A DNA stretch of 64,000 nt from Sphaerisporangium krabiense (GTDB taxonomy: Bacteria; Actinomycetota; Actinomycetes; Streptosporangiales; Streptosporangiaceae): NCBI RefSeq assembly GCF_014200435.1, contig NZ_JACHBR010000001.1:3069501-3133500 (forward strand). The letters are read 5' to 3'. Position numbers and translations under genes: made by a program. Of this stretch, positions 41,085 through 49,289 are shown in pieces (within the stretch, counting starts at the first letter, position 1; every line of letters begins with the position of its first letter). The notes under the pieces were generated by a model. That model was given only the letters and a program-made list of their open reading frames with translations, did not search any database and was not told the origin of the DNA.

Positions 41085-41642
41085 GTGACCGCGTTGCGCC
41101 GTGTCGTCGGCACCGCCGCCGTAGCCGCCACTCTGCTGACCTCCGGCTGCGGTGGTGGGGAGTCGCAGGCCACGACCGGAGCCCATCCTTCGCCCACTGG
41201 GTCCGGAGACGGGCGTGCGGCGTTCGTCGCGTGCATGAGGCAACACGGTGTGGAGGTTCCGTCCGGTCGTCCGGGAGGACGGCCGACGGCTCGGCCCAGC
41301 GGTTCCCCGTCCGTTCCGCCGAGCGGGGGGCCGAGGGACTTCGGCACCATGCCCTCCCAGTCCCCGCAGACGCGCCAGGCACTGGAGGCGTGCCGCTCGC
41401 TCATGCCGGGCGGGTTCGGCCAGGGGCGACGGCCGGGCGGGGGCATGGACGCCTCGGCGCTCCAGGCGTTCCGCACGTGCATGAAGGACAACGGGGCCGA
41501 GCTTCCCGAGAACGGCGGCATGCGGGGCCTGAAGACGGAGGACCCGGCCATCGCCAAGGCGCTGAAGAAGTGCCGCCCGCTGCTGCCCACCATGCCGCCC
41601 CGCGTGCCCGGCGGCACGGCCTCCCCGACCACGGGGGCCTGA
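41085..41642 (+). CDS. Lipoprotein with duplicated C-M-x2-x-G motif
   Basis: 185 residues from GTG 41085. A lipoprotein signal ends in LLTSGC, so the Cys is probably lipidated and the protein anchored outside the membrane. Two similar units follow, AFVACMRQHGVEVP and AFRTCMKDNGAELP, each paired with a later ACRSLMP or KCRPLLP, so the fold probably has two disulfides. The linker is Pro/Ser/Gly-rich. A TTGACA hexamer at 40988-40993 may be its -35 box. Related proteins often sit beside HlyD/MacB-type exporters; here the nearest one is about 6 kb upstream. Function unknown. Confidence 0.78.
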   Translation: MTALRRVVGTAAVAATLLTSGCGGGESQATTGAHPSPTGSGDGRAAFVACMRQHGVEVPSGRPGGRPTARPSGSPSVPPSGGPRDFGTMPSQSPQTRQALEACRSLMPGGFGQGRRPGGGMDASALQAFRTCMKDNGAELPENGGMRGLKTEDPAIAKALKKCRPLLPTMPPRVPGGTASPTTGA

Positions 41643-41752
41643 CCCGGACCGGCATGGGCCGGGAGGCTTGATCCGGTTGCGCCGCCGGCCCGGCGTATGT
41701 GTCGGCCGGTGTACGGCACCGGACACGGACGGCGCGGGCCCGGTGACCTAGG

Positions 41753-41763
41753 GTTTTCCACAG
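41753..41763. promoter_or_regulatory. GTTTTCCACAG motif, copy 3 of 3
   Basis: Reverse-complement copy of the 11-mer at 9446 and 31235, lying 28 nt upstream of the first dynamin-like GTPase gene. Confidence 0.4.
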
Positions 41764-41791
41764 GTGGTGGATAGGTGGCGCTTCCTGGGGC

Positions 41792-43561
41792 ATGACCGGT
41801 CGTATGGCAGGGAACGACGGCCTGCTCGCGGCCTTGGAGAACCTGCGACGCCTGCTCGATCACGACCTCTTCCCCCTGGAGATCGGGGACGTCGCCTCGC
41901 ATCGCCGTGCGCTGAAGGAGCTCAGGGGCCAGCTCGACGACTACCTGCTCCCGCGCGTCGCCGCGATGGACGCGCCCCTGCTCGCCGTCGTCGGCGGCTC
42001 CACGGGCGCGGGCAAGTCGACGCTGGTCAACTCGCTGGCCTGCGCCGACGTCACCGAGCCCGGCGTGCTGCGCCCGACCACCCTGGCTCCCACGCTCGTC
42101 GCCAACCCCGCCGACGAGCCCTGGTTCGGCAGGCAGAACGTGCTGCCCGGCCTCGCCAGGACCACGGGCCGCGGCCGGGGCGAGCCGGGAACGCTGCGGG
42201 TGGTCACCGCCGAGACGCTCCCGCCGGGGCTCGCCCTGCTCGACGCGCCGGACATCGACTCGGTCGTCACGGCCAACCGCGAGATCGCCGCGCAACTGCT
42301 CGCCGCCGCCGACCTGTGGCTGTTCGTCACCACCGCCGCCCGGTACGCCGACGAGGTGCCGTGGGGCTTCCTGCGCAGCGCTCGCGAGCGCAGCACCGCC
42401 CTGGCGGTCGTCCTGGACCGCGTGCCGCCCGAGGCGCTGGAACCGGTCTTCGCGCACCTGACCCGGCTGCTCGGCGAGAACGGCCTGTCCGGCACGCCGC
42501 TGTTCAGCGTCCCCGAGGTGGCACTCCCCGAGGAGAACGCCCGCCTGCCCGAGCCGGCCGTCCGGGACGTGCGGGACTGGCTGGCCGGCATCGCCGCCGA
42601 CGCCCACGCCCGCGCCCGGGTCGTGCGCCGTACGCTCGCGGGCGCGCTCGACAGCATCTCCATCCGCGTCCCGGCCCTCGCCGACGCGGCAGAGCGGCAG
42701 CGCGCCGGGCTCGCCGACCTGCATCGCATGGTCGGCAGCGCGTACGGGGCGGCCATGGCGACGTTCGACGACGGGATCCGCGACGGGTCGCTGCTGCGCG
42801 GCGAGGTGCTGGCCCGCTGGCAGGACTTCATCGGCACCGGCGACTTCATGCGTTCGCTGGAGTCGCGGATCGGCTGGCTGCGCGAACGCGTCGTCTCCGC
42901 GTTCACCGGGCGGCCCGCCCCCGACACGCGGCTCCGCGTCGCCCTGGAGACCGGGGTGGAGGCGCTGATCCGCTCCGCCGCCGACACCGCGGCCGAGCGC
43001 GCGCTGGAGGCGTGGTCCGGCACGCCCGCCGGGCACGACGTGCTCGAACGGGCCGGCGTGGTCTCCGCGGGTCGGCTCGCCCGCGCCTCGTCCGCCCTGC
43101 CGGAGCGCGCCGCCGCGGCCGTACGGGCCTGGCAGGGGTACGTGCTCGACCTGGTCGCCGAGGAGGGGGCCGAGAGGCGGACGACCGCCCGGCTCGCCTC
43201 GTTCAGCGTCAACGGGGCGGGGCTGCTGCTGATGCTGATGGTCTTCGCCTCCACCGGCGGGCTCACCGGCATCGAGCTGGGCATCGCCGGAGGGACCAGC
43301 GTCCTCAGCCAGAAGCTGCTGGAGGCGGTCTTCGGCGACCAGGCGGTGCGCACGCTCACCCAGGCGGCACGCGACGACCTGCGCGGCCGGGTGCGCGCCG
43401 TGCTGGACGAGGACGCCGCCCGGTTCACCTCCCTGCTCGAAGGCGCGGGCCCGCCCGAGGACGTCGCCCCCGCGCTCCGCAGGGCGGCCCAGGCCGTGCG
43501 CGACCACCGCGACGAGGTCGAGGCGCCCGGCGCCGTGGGACAGGCGGACCGGTCGCGATGA
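41792..43561 (+). CDS. Dynamin-like GTPase, first of a pair
   Basis: 589 residues. P-loop GGSTGAGKST at about 68-77, a switch-region Thr in RPTTLAPTLV and a G3-like LLDAPDIDSV, followed by long helical regions. Near residues 470-500 a hydrophobic helix (GAGLLLMLMVFASTGGLTGI) may contact membrane. Two adjacent dynamin-like GTPases are known in Streptomyces as DynA and DynB, which stabilise sporulation septa; this pair may be their counterpart, an inference from arrangement and domain layout. The stop overlaps the next start as ATGA. Confidence 0.8.
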   Translation: MTGRMAGNDGLLAALENLRRLLDHDLFPLEIGDVASHRRALKELRGQLDDYLLPRVAAMDAPLLAVVGGSTGAGKSTLVNSLACADVTEPGVLRPTTLAPTLVANPADEPWFGRQNVLPGLARTTGRGRGEPGTLRVVTAETLPPGLALLDAPDIDSVVTANREIAAQLLAAADLWLFVTTAARYADEVPWGFLRSARERSTALAVVLDRVPPEALEPVFAHLTRLLGENGLSGTPLFSVPEVALPEENARLPEPAVRDVRDWLAGIAADAHARARVVRRTLAGALDSISIRVPALADAAERQRAGLADLHRMVGSAYGAAMATFDDGIRDGSLLRGEVLARWQDFIGTGDFMRSLESRIGWLRERVVSAFTGRPAPDTRLRVALETGVEALIRSAADTAAERALEAWSGTPAGHDVLERAGVVSAGRLARASSALPERAAAAVRAWQGYVLDLVAEEGAERRTTARLASFSVNGAGLLLMLMVFASTGGLTGIELGIAGGTSVLSQKLLEAVFGDQAVRTLTQAARDDLRGRVRAVLDEDAARFTSLLEGAGPPEDVAPALRRAAQAVRDHRDEVEAPGAVGQADRSR

Positions 43562-45519
43562 AAGTACTCCGCAGGACAAAAGGTGTGTCGCTGGACGAAC
43601 GGCTCGCCGCGCTGGCCGAGGCCGCCGACCTCGCCGAGGGCCGCCTGGACACCGGCGCGGTCGAGGACGCCCGGGTCGTCGTCGCGCGTGCCGGGGCGCG
43701 CCGGCGCCTGTCGGTGGACCACACGGTCGTCGCCCTCGCCGGCGCGACGGGCAGCGGCAAGTCGTCCCTGTTCAACGCGCTGTCCGGTACGTCGCTCGCC
43801 GGTGTGGGGGTCACGCGGCCGACGACGTCGGCGGCTCAGGCGGCGATGTGGGGCGCCGAGGGCGCCGGGCCGCTGCTGGACTGGCTGGAGATCCCGCGCC
43901 GCCACGGCGTCGACGACGGCTCCACCGTGGACGGCGTGCCGTCCGACCGCCGGGACTCGCTCGCCGGGCTGATCCTGCTCGACCTGCCCGACCACGACTC
44001 CATCGAGCTCGCCCACCGCCTGGAGGTGGACCGGCTCGTCGACGTCGTCGACCTGCTGGTGTGGGTGCTGGACCCGCAGAAGTACGCCGACGCCGCCGTC
44101 CACGAGCGGTACCTGCGGCCGCTCAGCCGGCACCGGGACGTCATGATGATCGTCCTCAACCAGGTGGACCGCCTGACGCCCTCGTCGGCGGGCCGCTGCC
44201 TCAACGACCTGCGCAGGCTCCTCGACGAGGACGGGCTGCGCGGCGTCCCGGTGCTGGCCACGTCGGTGCCGCGGCACGACGGCGTCGAGGAGCTGCGCTC
44301 GGCACTGGCGCGGCGGGTGGCGGACCGGCGCGCGTGGGCCGCCCGGCTCGGCGCGGACGCGGTGACGGCCGCCGACACGCTCGCCGTGGCCGCCTGCGCC
44401 GATCCGTCGAGGGACGGCGACGGGCGGGCGCATCCGGTGGCCGAGCAGGCCGTCACGGACCTGGGCGGACGCGCCGAAGCGGCCGAGCGGGCGGTCGACG
44501 GGGAGCTGGCCGGGCCGCTGACGGCGGCGCTGGCCGAGGCGGCCGGGGTGCCGCTGGTCGTGGCGGCGGTCGCCAAGGCCCACCGGCACCGTTCGATCGC
44601 GGCCACCGGGTGGCCGGTCACGCGGTGGCTGCGCCGGTTCCGCCCCGACCCGCTCCGCCGCCTGCGCGTCGGCGTGCCACCGTCCGGCCACGCCCTGATC
44701 AGCGCCACCGCCCGGAGCGGCACGGCGGACGGCACGGCCGCCGTCGCGCGAAGCGGCGAGGGCACGCCCGCCGCTCCACGGAGCGGCACGCCCGCCATCC
44801 GGCCGAGTGGTACGCCCGCCGTTCCGCCGAGCGGCGCGGCCGGTGGTACGCCCGCCGCCGCGGGCGCGCCTCCCCAGGGCCCCGCACGTGGCCCCGCCGG
44901 GCCTACGACCCCGGCCGTCCGCCGCGCGTCCACGGTGCCCGTCATCGGCCGTACCTCGATTCCGCCCGCGACGGCGATCCAGCGGTCGCAGATGGACATG
45001 GCGATCCGGGAGGCGGCGGCCGAGGCGGCGACCGGGCTGCCCGAGCCGTGGGCGCTGGCCGTACGGCGGGCGTCCCGGTCGCGGGCGGACGAGCTGGCCG
45101 ACCGGCTCGACCAGGCCGTGTCGGTCACGTCCGTCGGCGCGGGACGGCGGCCACACTGGTGGCGGGCCGTCGGCGTGCTGCAGTGGCTCGTCTTCGCCGT
45201 GATGGTCGCCGGGCTGCTCTGGCTGTCCGCGCTGTTCCTCGTCGACTACATGCGGCTCCCCGAGGTGCCGACCCCCACGCTCGGCGTCGTCCCCTGGCCC
45301 ACCGTGCTCGCGGCGGGCGGCGCGGCGCTGGGCGTCCTGATCGCCCTGCTCTGCCGCCTCCTCGCGTCCATCGGCGGACGCCGTCGCGCCCGCAAGGCCC
45401 GCAAGGCGCTGTGGTCGAGCGTGGACACCGTCGGCCGCGAGCTCGTCCTCGACCCGATGCGCGCCGAACTGGCCCGCACCCGCGACTTCGCCGCCCGCCT
45501 CACCGCCGCCCGCTCCTGA
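43558..45519 (+). CDS. Dynamin-like GTPase with C-terminal membrane anchor, second of a pair
   Basis: 653 residues. P-loop AGATGSGKSS at about 61-70, G2 Thr in VTRPTTSAAQA, G3 DLPDHDS near 145 and G4 NQVD near 200. A Ser/Gly/Pro/Thr-rich repeated linker (AARSGTPAIRPSGTPAVPPS-like, about 390-460) separates the GTPase from a C-terminal region with two membrane helices (WLVFAVMVAGLLWLSALFLV and VLAAGGAALGVLIALLCRLL). The paired arrangement and the two-helix anchor resemble bacterial dynamin pairs in which one member carries the anchor. Role in septation is inferred. Confidence 0.82.
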   Translation: MKVLRRTKGVSLDERLAALAEAADLAEGRLDTGAVEDARVVVARAGARRRLSVDHTVVALAGATGSGKSSLFNALSGTSLAGVGVTRPTTSAAQAAMWGAEGAGPLLDWLEIPRRHGVDDGSTVDGVPSDRRDSLAGLILLDLPDHDSIELAHRLEVDRLVDVVDLLVWVLDPQKYADAAVHERYLRPLSRHRDVMMIVLNQVDRLTPSSAGRCLNDLRRLLDEDGLRGVPVLATSVPRHDGVEELRSALARRVADRRAWAARLGADAVTAADTLAVAACADPSRDGDGRAHPVAEQAVTDLGGRAEAAERAVDGELAGPLTAALAEAAGVPLVVAAVAKAHRHRSIAATGWPVTRWLRRFRPDPLRRLRVGVPPSGHALISATARSGTADGTAAVARSGEGTPAAPRSGTPAIRPSGTPAVPPSGAAGGTPAAAGAPPQGPARGPAGPTTPAVRRASTVPVIGRTSIPPATAIQRSQMDMAIREAAAEAATGLPEPWALAVRRASRSRADELADRLDQAVSVTSVGAGRRPHWWRAVGVLQWLVFAVMVAGLLWLSALFLVDYMRLPEVPTPTLGVVPWPTVLAAGGAALGVLIALLCRLLASIGGRRRARKARKALWSSVDTVGRELVLDPMRAELARTRDFAARLTAARS

Positions 45520-45534
45520 CCGGCCGTCCCCGGC

Positions 45535-47040
45535 TCACAGGCGCCGCAGGAGAAGCACGACCATGAGCGCCAGGAGGGCCATGCAGGCGGCGCTGACGCC
45601 CGCGCTCAGGTGGAAGCCGGCGGTGAACGCCTCCCGGGCCGTGCCGAGCAGCCCGGACGACTCCGGGGCGGGGAGCCGCGCGGCGGCCGTCACGGCGCCG
45701 CCGAGGGTGTCGCGGGCCGCCGCCGGTCCGCCGCCCGCCATGCGCGCCCGGTACACCACCGTGATCAGGCTGCCCAGGATCGCGACGCCCAGGGCTCCGC
45801 CGAGCTGCGGCGCCGTCGAGGAGATCGCCGACGCCACGCCGACCCGTCCGGGCGGGGCCGCGGCGACGATCACGTCCGTGGCCAGGGCCATCATCGGCCC
45901 CAGCCCGGCCGAGACGACCACGGACCCGGTCACGAGCACGGCCAGGCCGCCGGTCGGAGGGACCTGGGTGAGCAGCACGAAGCCGAGAGACGCCAGCGCC
46001 AGCCCCGCGCCGATGACGACACCGCGGCCCACCCGGTGGGCGATCCGGGTGGCCACGATCGACCCGGCGATGACGCCCCCCGCCGAGGGCGCCGTCCACA
46101 GCCCCGCCTCCAGCGGATCCAGCCCGCTCACGAGCTGGAGGTACTGCGCGATGGCGTAGTTCGCGCCCCACAGGACGAAGATGCCGAGCGCGAGCGTGCC
46201 CGCCGCGGTGCTGAACGCCCGGCTCGCGAACAGGCGCAGGTCCACCAGAGGGTCGGCCGCGGTGCGCTGCCGGCGCACGAACGCCACGGCGAAGACCACG
46301 CCCGCGACGATGGCGGTCACCGAGACCGGGTCCGGCCGGCCGGAGGCGATCTGCTTGAGCCCGTAGACGGCCGGCAGCACCGCCGCCAGGAGGAGGACGG
46401 CGCCCGCGACGTCCAGCCGTCCCCCGGTCCCCGGGCCCTTCTCCGGCCGTGTCTCCGGCAGCAGGAGCGGGCCGAGTACGAGCAGCAGGGCCATCACCGG
46501 CACGCCCAGCAGGAAGACCGAACCCCACCAGAAGTGCTCCAGCAGCCAGCCGCCCACCAGCGGGCCGATCGCGGTGCCCCCGGCGACGCTCGCGATCACC
46601 AGTCCGATGGCCGTGGTGCGCTGCCGGGGGTCGCGGAACAACGTGGCGGTCAGGGCGAAGACCGACGGCATCAGCGTCGAGCCCGCGACGCCCATCAGGC
46701 CGCGGGTGACGATCAGCACGCCGGGGCTCGGCGCGTAGGCGGCGAGCGCCGAGGCCACGCCGAACGCGGCGGCGCCGCCCAGCAGCAGCCTGCGCTTGCC
46801 GATCCTGTCGCCCAGCGCGCCCAATGGGATCAGTGCGCCGGCCAGGAGGAACGCGTAGACGTCCACGATCCACAGCAGTTGCGCGCTGGACGCGGACAGG
46901 TCTCTGCCGATGGCGGGCAGGGCCAGGTGCGTCACGGTCAGTTCCAGGGAGGCGAGCACCGCGGGCAGGAAGAGCACGCCGAACCCGATCCATTCGCGGC
47001 GTCCGGCCGGCGCCGGGGGAGCCTCTTGCGTCGTCGTCAT
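45535..47040 (-). CDS. DHA2-type MFS exporter (SoxR-controlled)
   Basis: 501 residues from ATG 47040, with fourteen predicted membrane helices as in the EmrB/QacA (DHA2) branch. Landmarks are [20 protein letters not shown] at TM1 and [17 protein letters not shown] (motif A). Proton-driven export of dyes, quinones or antibiotics is the family role. ATG 47040 is chosen over ATG 47049 because the latter falls inside the -10 box CAGGAT, while CAGGAT-N7-ATG gives a leaderless start at 47040. It is divergent from soxR and its promoter contains the SoxR box. Only 15 nt separate its stop from the convergent GTPase gene. Confidence 0.9.
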   Translation of the reverse strand: MTTTQEAPPAPAGRREWIGFGVLFLPAVLASLELTVTHLALPAIGRDLSASSAQLLWIVDVYAFLLAGALIPLGALGDRIGKRRLLLGGAAAFGVASALAAYAPSPGVLIVTRGLMGVAGSTLMPSVFALTATLFRDPRQRTTAIGLVIASVAGGTAIGPLVGGWLLEHFWWGSVFLLGVPVMALLLVLGPLLLPETRPEKGPGTGGRLDVAGAVLLLAAVLPAVYGLKQIASGRPDPVSVTAIVAGVVFAVAFVRRQRTAADPLVDLRLFASRAFSTAAGTLALGIFVLWGANYAIAQYLQLVSGLDPLEAGLWTAPSAGGVIAGSIVATRIAHRVGRGVVIGAGLALASLGFVLLTQVPPTGGLAVLVTGSVVVSAGLGPMMALATDVIVAAAPPGRVGVASAISSTAPQLGGALGVAILGSLITVVYRARMAGGGPAAARDTLGGAVTAAARLPAPESSGLLGTAREAFTAGFHLSAGVSAACMALLALMVVLLLRRL

Positions 47041-47047
47041 GCGGGCC

Positions 47048-47078
47048 ATCCTGAAACCTCGACTATGGACGAGGTCAA
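47048..47078 (-). promoter_or_regulatory. SoxR-type promoter of the MFS exporter
   Basis: On the minus strand the -35 is TTGACC (forward 47073-47078) and the -10 is CAGGAT (forward 47048-47053), with a 19-bp spacer. An over-long 19-bp spacer filled by the SoxR dyad is the known layout of SoxR-activated promoters such as E. coli soxS; oxidised SoxR untwists the DNA to align the boxes. Confidence 0.7.
47057..47074. promoter_or_regulatory. SoxR box
   Basis: CCTCGACTATGGACGAGG is an 18-bp dyad with CCTCG and CGAGG ends, the same length and outer bases as the E. coli SoxR box. It overlaps the MFS -35 by two bases, as in soxS. Confidence 0.75.
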
Positions 47079-47082
47079 GTCG

Positions 47083-47088
47083 TAGCCT
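47083..47088 (+). promoter_or_regulatory. -10 element TAGCCT of soxR
   Basis: TAGCCT-N7-GTG (47096), a leaderless arrangement. The SoxR box lies just upstream, so SoxR may also affect its own expression. Confidence 0.5.
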
Positions 47089-47095
47089 GGCGACT

Positions 47096-47593
47096 GTGAC
47101 GAAGCCGCCGTTCGACGCCAAAGAACTCACGGTGGGACAGCTCGCCGCCCGGTCGGGCGTCGCGGTGACCGCCCTGCACTTCTACGAGGAGAAGGGGCTG
47201 ATCCGCAGTCGCAGGACCCCCGGCAACCAGCGCAGGTACCCGAGGGACACGCTGCGCAGGGTGTCGTTCATCCGCGTGGCGCAGCGGGTGGGCATTCCGC
47301 TGCGCATGGTGGCCGAGGCGCTCGCGACGCTGCCCGACGGGCGGACGCCCACCCGTCAGGACTGGGCCCTGCTCTCCGAGCGGTGGCGCGCCGAACTCGA
47401 CACCCGCATCGATCAGCTCGTCCGCCTGCGCGACACGCTGTCGGACTGCATCGGGTGCGGCTGCCTCTCCATCGACAGGTGCGTCCTGCGCAACCCCGAC
47501 GACGCGCTCGGCGACACCGGCACCGGCCCCCGGCGCCTCTACACCAAGCCGCTCGCCGACCAGACCGGCTTCGACCCGCCACCACCGGCCTGA
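47096..47593 (+). CDS. soxR: Redox-sensitive transcriptional activator SoxR
   Basis: 165 residues from GTG 47096. The MerR-type N-terminus reads [20 protein letters not shown], followed by the dimerisation helix. The SoxR [2Fe-2S] cluster motif is complete: Cys118, Cys121, Cys123 and Cys129 ([12 protein letters not shown]). Oxidation by redox-cycling compounds switches SoxR to an activator. In actinomycetes SoxR typically controls exporters and reductases for the cell's own redox-active metabolites rather than a general superoxide response. The divergent MFS promoter has a textbook SoxR layout. Confidence 0.96.
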   Translation: MTKPPFDAKELTVGQLAARSGVAVTALHFYEEKGLIRSRRTPGNQRRYPRDTLRRVSFIRVAQRVGIPLRMVAEALATLPDGRTPTRQDWALLSERWRAELDTRIDQLVRLRDTLSDCIGCGCLSIDRCVLRNPDDALGDTGTGPRRLYTKPLADQTGFDPPPPA

Positions 47594-47645
47594 CCCTCGC
47601 GCCCGGGACCGGGCCGCCTGGGTCAGGACGAGGCGGGCGCGGGCG

Positions 47646-48734
47646 TCACGGCTCCTTGCGGGTCGTGTCCTTCTCGGCGGGCGCGGGCTCGGAGACGTCC
47701 AGGTCGGGGACGGGGTTCAGGGTCGGCGTGCCCGTGGTGAGCGAGCGCGGGCCGGTGTCCTCGGCGTCGGCGATGGCGGCCTTGGCGGCCTCCTCCGCCT
47801 CGGTCGCCGCCGTCTTGGCGGCGGACCTGGTGTCCGGGACCTCGCGGGTCGCCGGCGACTTCGGCAGCGCCTCGGTGAACGCCTTGGACACGCCCTGGAG
47901 CGCGGAGGTCACCTCGCTCGGGATCACCCAGAAGGTGTTGCCCTGGCCCTGCGCGAGCTGCGGAAGGACCTGGAGGTACTGGTAGGCGAGCAGCTTGGGG
48001 TCGGGGTCGTTGCGGTGGACGGCCTGGAAGACCTCGTCGATGGCCTGGGACTGGCCCTCGGCCTTGAGGATCGCCGACGTGCGCTCACCCTCGGCGCGCA
48101 GGATCGCGCTCTGCTTCTCGCCCTCGGCCGTGAGGATCTGCGACTGGCGCAGGCCCTCCGCGGTGAGGATCGCGGCGCGCTTGTCCCGCTCGGCGCGCAT
48201 CTGCTTCTCCATCGCCTCCTTGATGGTCTTCGGAGGGTCGATGGCCTTGATCTCGACGCGGTTCACCCGGATGCCCCACTTGCCGGTGGCCTCGTCCAGC
48301 ACGCCGCGCAACTGGCTGTTGATGGTGTCCCGGGAGGTCAGGGTCTTCTCCAGGTCCATGCCGCCGACCACGTTCCGCAGCGTCGTGACCGTGAGCTGCT
48401 CGACGCCCTGGATGAAGTTGGCGATCTCGTACGCGGCGGCGCGCGGGTCGGTGACCTGGAAGTACAGGACGGTGTCGATGTCGACGACCAGGTTGTCCTC
48501 GGTGATCACGGGCTGCGGCTTGAACGAGACGACCTGTTCGCGCAGGTCGATCAGCGGGCGCACCCGGTCCACGTACGGGATCACGAAGTTCAGCCCGGGG
48601 CCGAGCGTCCGGTAGTACCGGCCGAGGCGCTCGACGTTACCGGCCCGCGCCTGCGGGACGATACGCACGCCACGGAGGACCGTGAACACCGCGAAGAGGA
48701 CGATCACGATTCCGGCGATCAAGGCGGCGTCCAT
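47646..48734 (-). CDS. SPFH/band 7 membrane protein (stomatin/slipin-like)
   Basis: 362 residues. One N-terminal membrane segment (LIAGIVIVLFAVFTVLRGV) is followed by the SPFH domain (RLGRYYRTLGPGLNFVIPYV, DPPKTIKEAMEKQMRAERDK) and a coiled repeat (AILTAEGLRQSQILTAEGEK). The C-terminal 60 residues are acidic/Ala-rich. SPFH proteins form ring or cage scaffolds in membrane microdomains. The NfeD gene 3 nt upstream is the classic partner, so the two form an operon. Confidence 0.94.
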   Translation of the reverse strand: MDAALIAGIVIVLFAVFTVLRGVRIVPQARAGNVERLGRYYRTLGPGLNFVIPYVDRVRPLIDLREQVVSFKPQPVITEDNLVVDIDTVLYFQVTDPRAAAYEIANFIQGVEQLTVTTLRNVVGGMDLEKTLTSRDTINSQLRGVLDEATGKWGIRVNRVEIKAIDPPKTIKEAMEKQMRAERDKRAAILTAEGLRQSQILTAEGEKQSAILRAEGERTSAILKAEGQSQAIDEVFQAVHRNDPDPKLLAYQYLQVLPQLAQGQGNTFWVIPSEVTSALQGVSKAFTEALPKSPATREVPDTRSAAKTAATEAEEAAKAAIADAEDTGPRSLTTGTPTLNPVPDLDVSEPAPAEKDTTRKEP

Positions 48735-48737
48735 GCT

Positions 48738-49169
48738 CTACTCCCGTGGATATACGAGGGCGGTGGCCCCTTCGATTTCTATGACGTCGACCGTCGCGCC
48801 CGCCGGGATCACCAGCGACTCGTCGTAGGCGCGGGCGGACCATTCCTCCCCGCCGATGCGCACCCGGCCGTTCCTCGCCGTGACCTCGTGCGTGACGTAC
48901 GCGGGCTTGCCGACCAGGGCCGACACCCCGAACCGCTGGGCAGGCGGCTGCGTGAGGTGGCGCCGGGCGACGGGCCGCAGGAGGACGAGGCTCGACACGG
49001 ACGCGAGGATGAACGCGGCCAGCTGGACCCCCATCGGCAGGCCGATCGCCGCGACGGCGGCCGTCAGCAGCGCGGCGGCGCCGAGCAACCCCAGTGCCGC
49101 GGTGAGCGTGAAGATCTCCGCTACGCCGAGCACCGCCGCGAGTATCAACCAGAAGATCCACGAGTCCAT
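48738..49169 (-). CDS. NfeD-like membrane protein
   Basis: 143 residues from ATG 49169. Three or four short membrane helices (SWIFWLILAAVLGVAEIFTL, AALLTAAVAAIGLPMGVQLA, FILASVSSLVLLRPVARRHL) precede a C-terminal OB-fold (GKPAYVTHEVTARNGRVRIG, VIPAGATVDVIEIEGATALV). NfeD proteins partner with SPFH proteins in membrane microdomain assembly. This is the short, protease-less form. An upstream extension of the frame to 49274 is not supported. Confidence 0.92.
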   Translation of the reverse strand: MDSWIFWLILAAVLGVAEIFTLTAALGLLGAAALLTAAVAAIGLPMGVQLAAFILASVSSLVLLRPVARRHLTQPPAQRFGVSALVGKPAYVTHEVTARNGRVRIGGEEWSARAYDESLVIPAGATVDVIEIEGATALVYPRE

Positions 49170-49289
49170 CGCGTCGGCCCTCCTACATGAGGAACGCGTT
49201 TCGACCGTCAGTGGTTCCGAGAATGCCACGTTAACCCCATTTCCCCCCCACCAACACACCCGCCTGCAATCCACCCACCCCGCGCCCCT

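Noticed and set aside
40319-43579. 1086-codon minus-strand frame across three forward genes
   Set aside because: Crosses gene boundaries and operators of well supported forward genes; low-complexity composition typical of shadows.
41941-45156. 1071-codon minus-strand frame opposite the dynamin-like GTPase pair
   Set aside because: Arg/Ser/Pro-rich antisense of two P-loop proteins with clear motifs on the forward strand.
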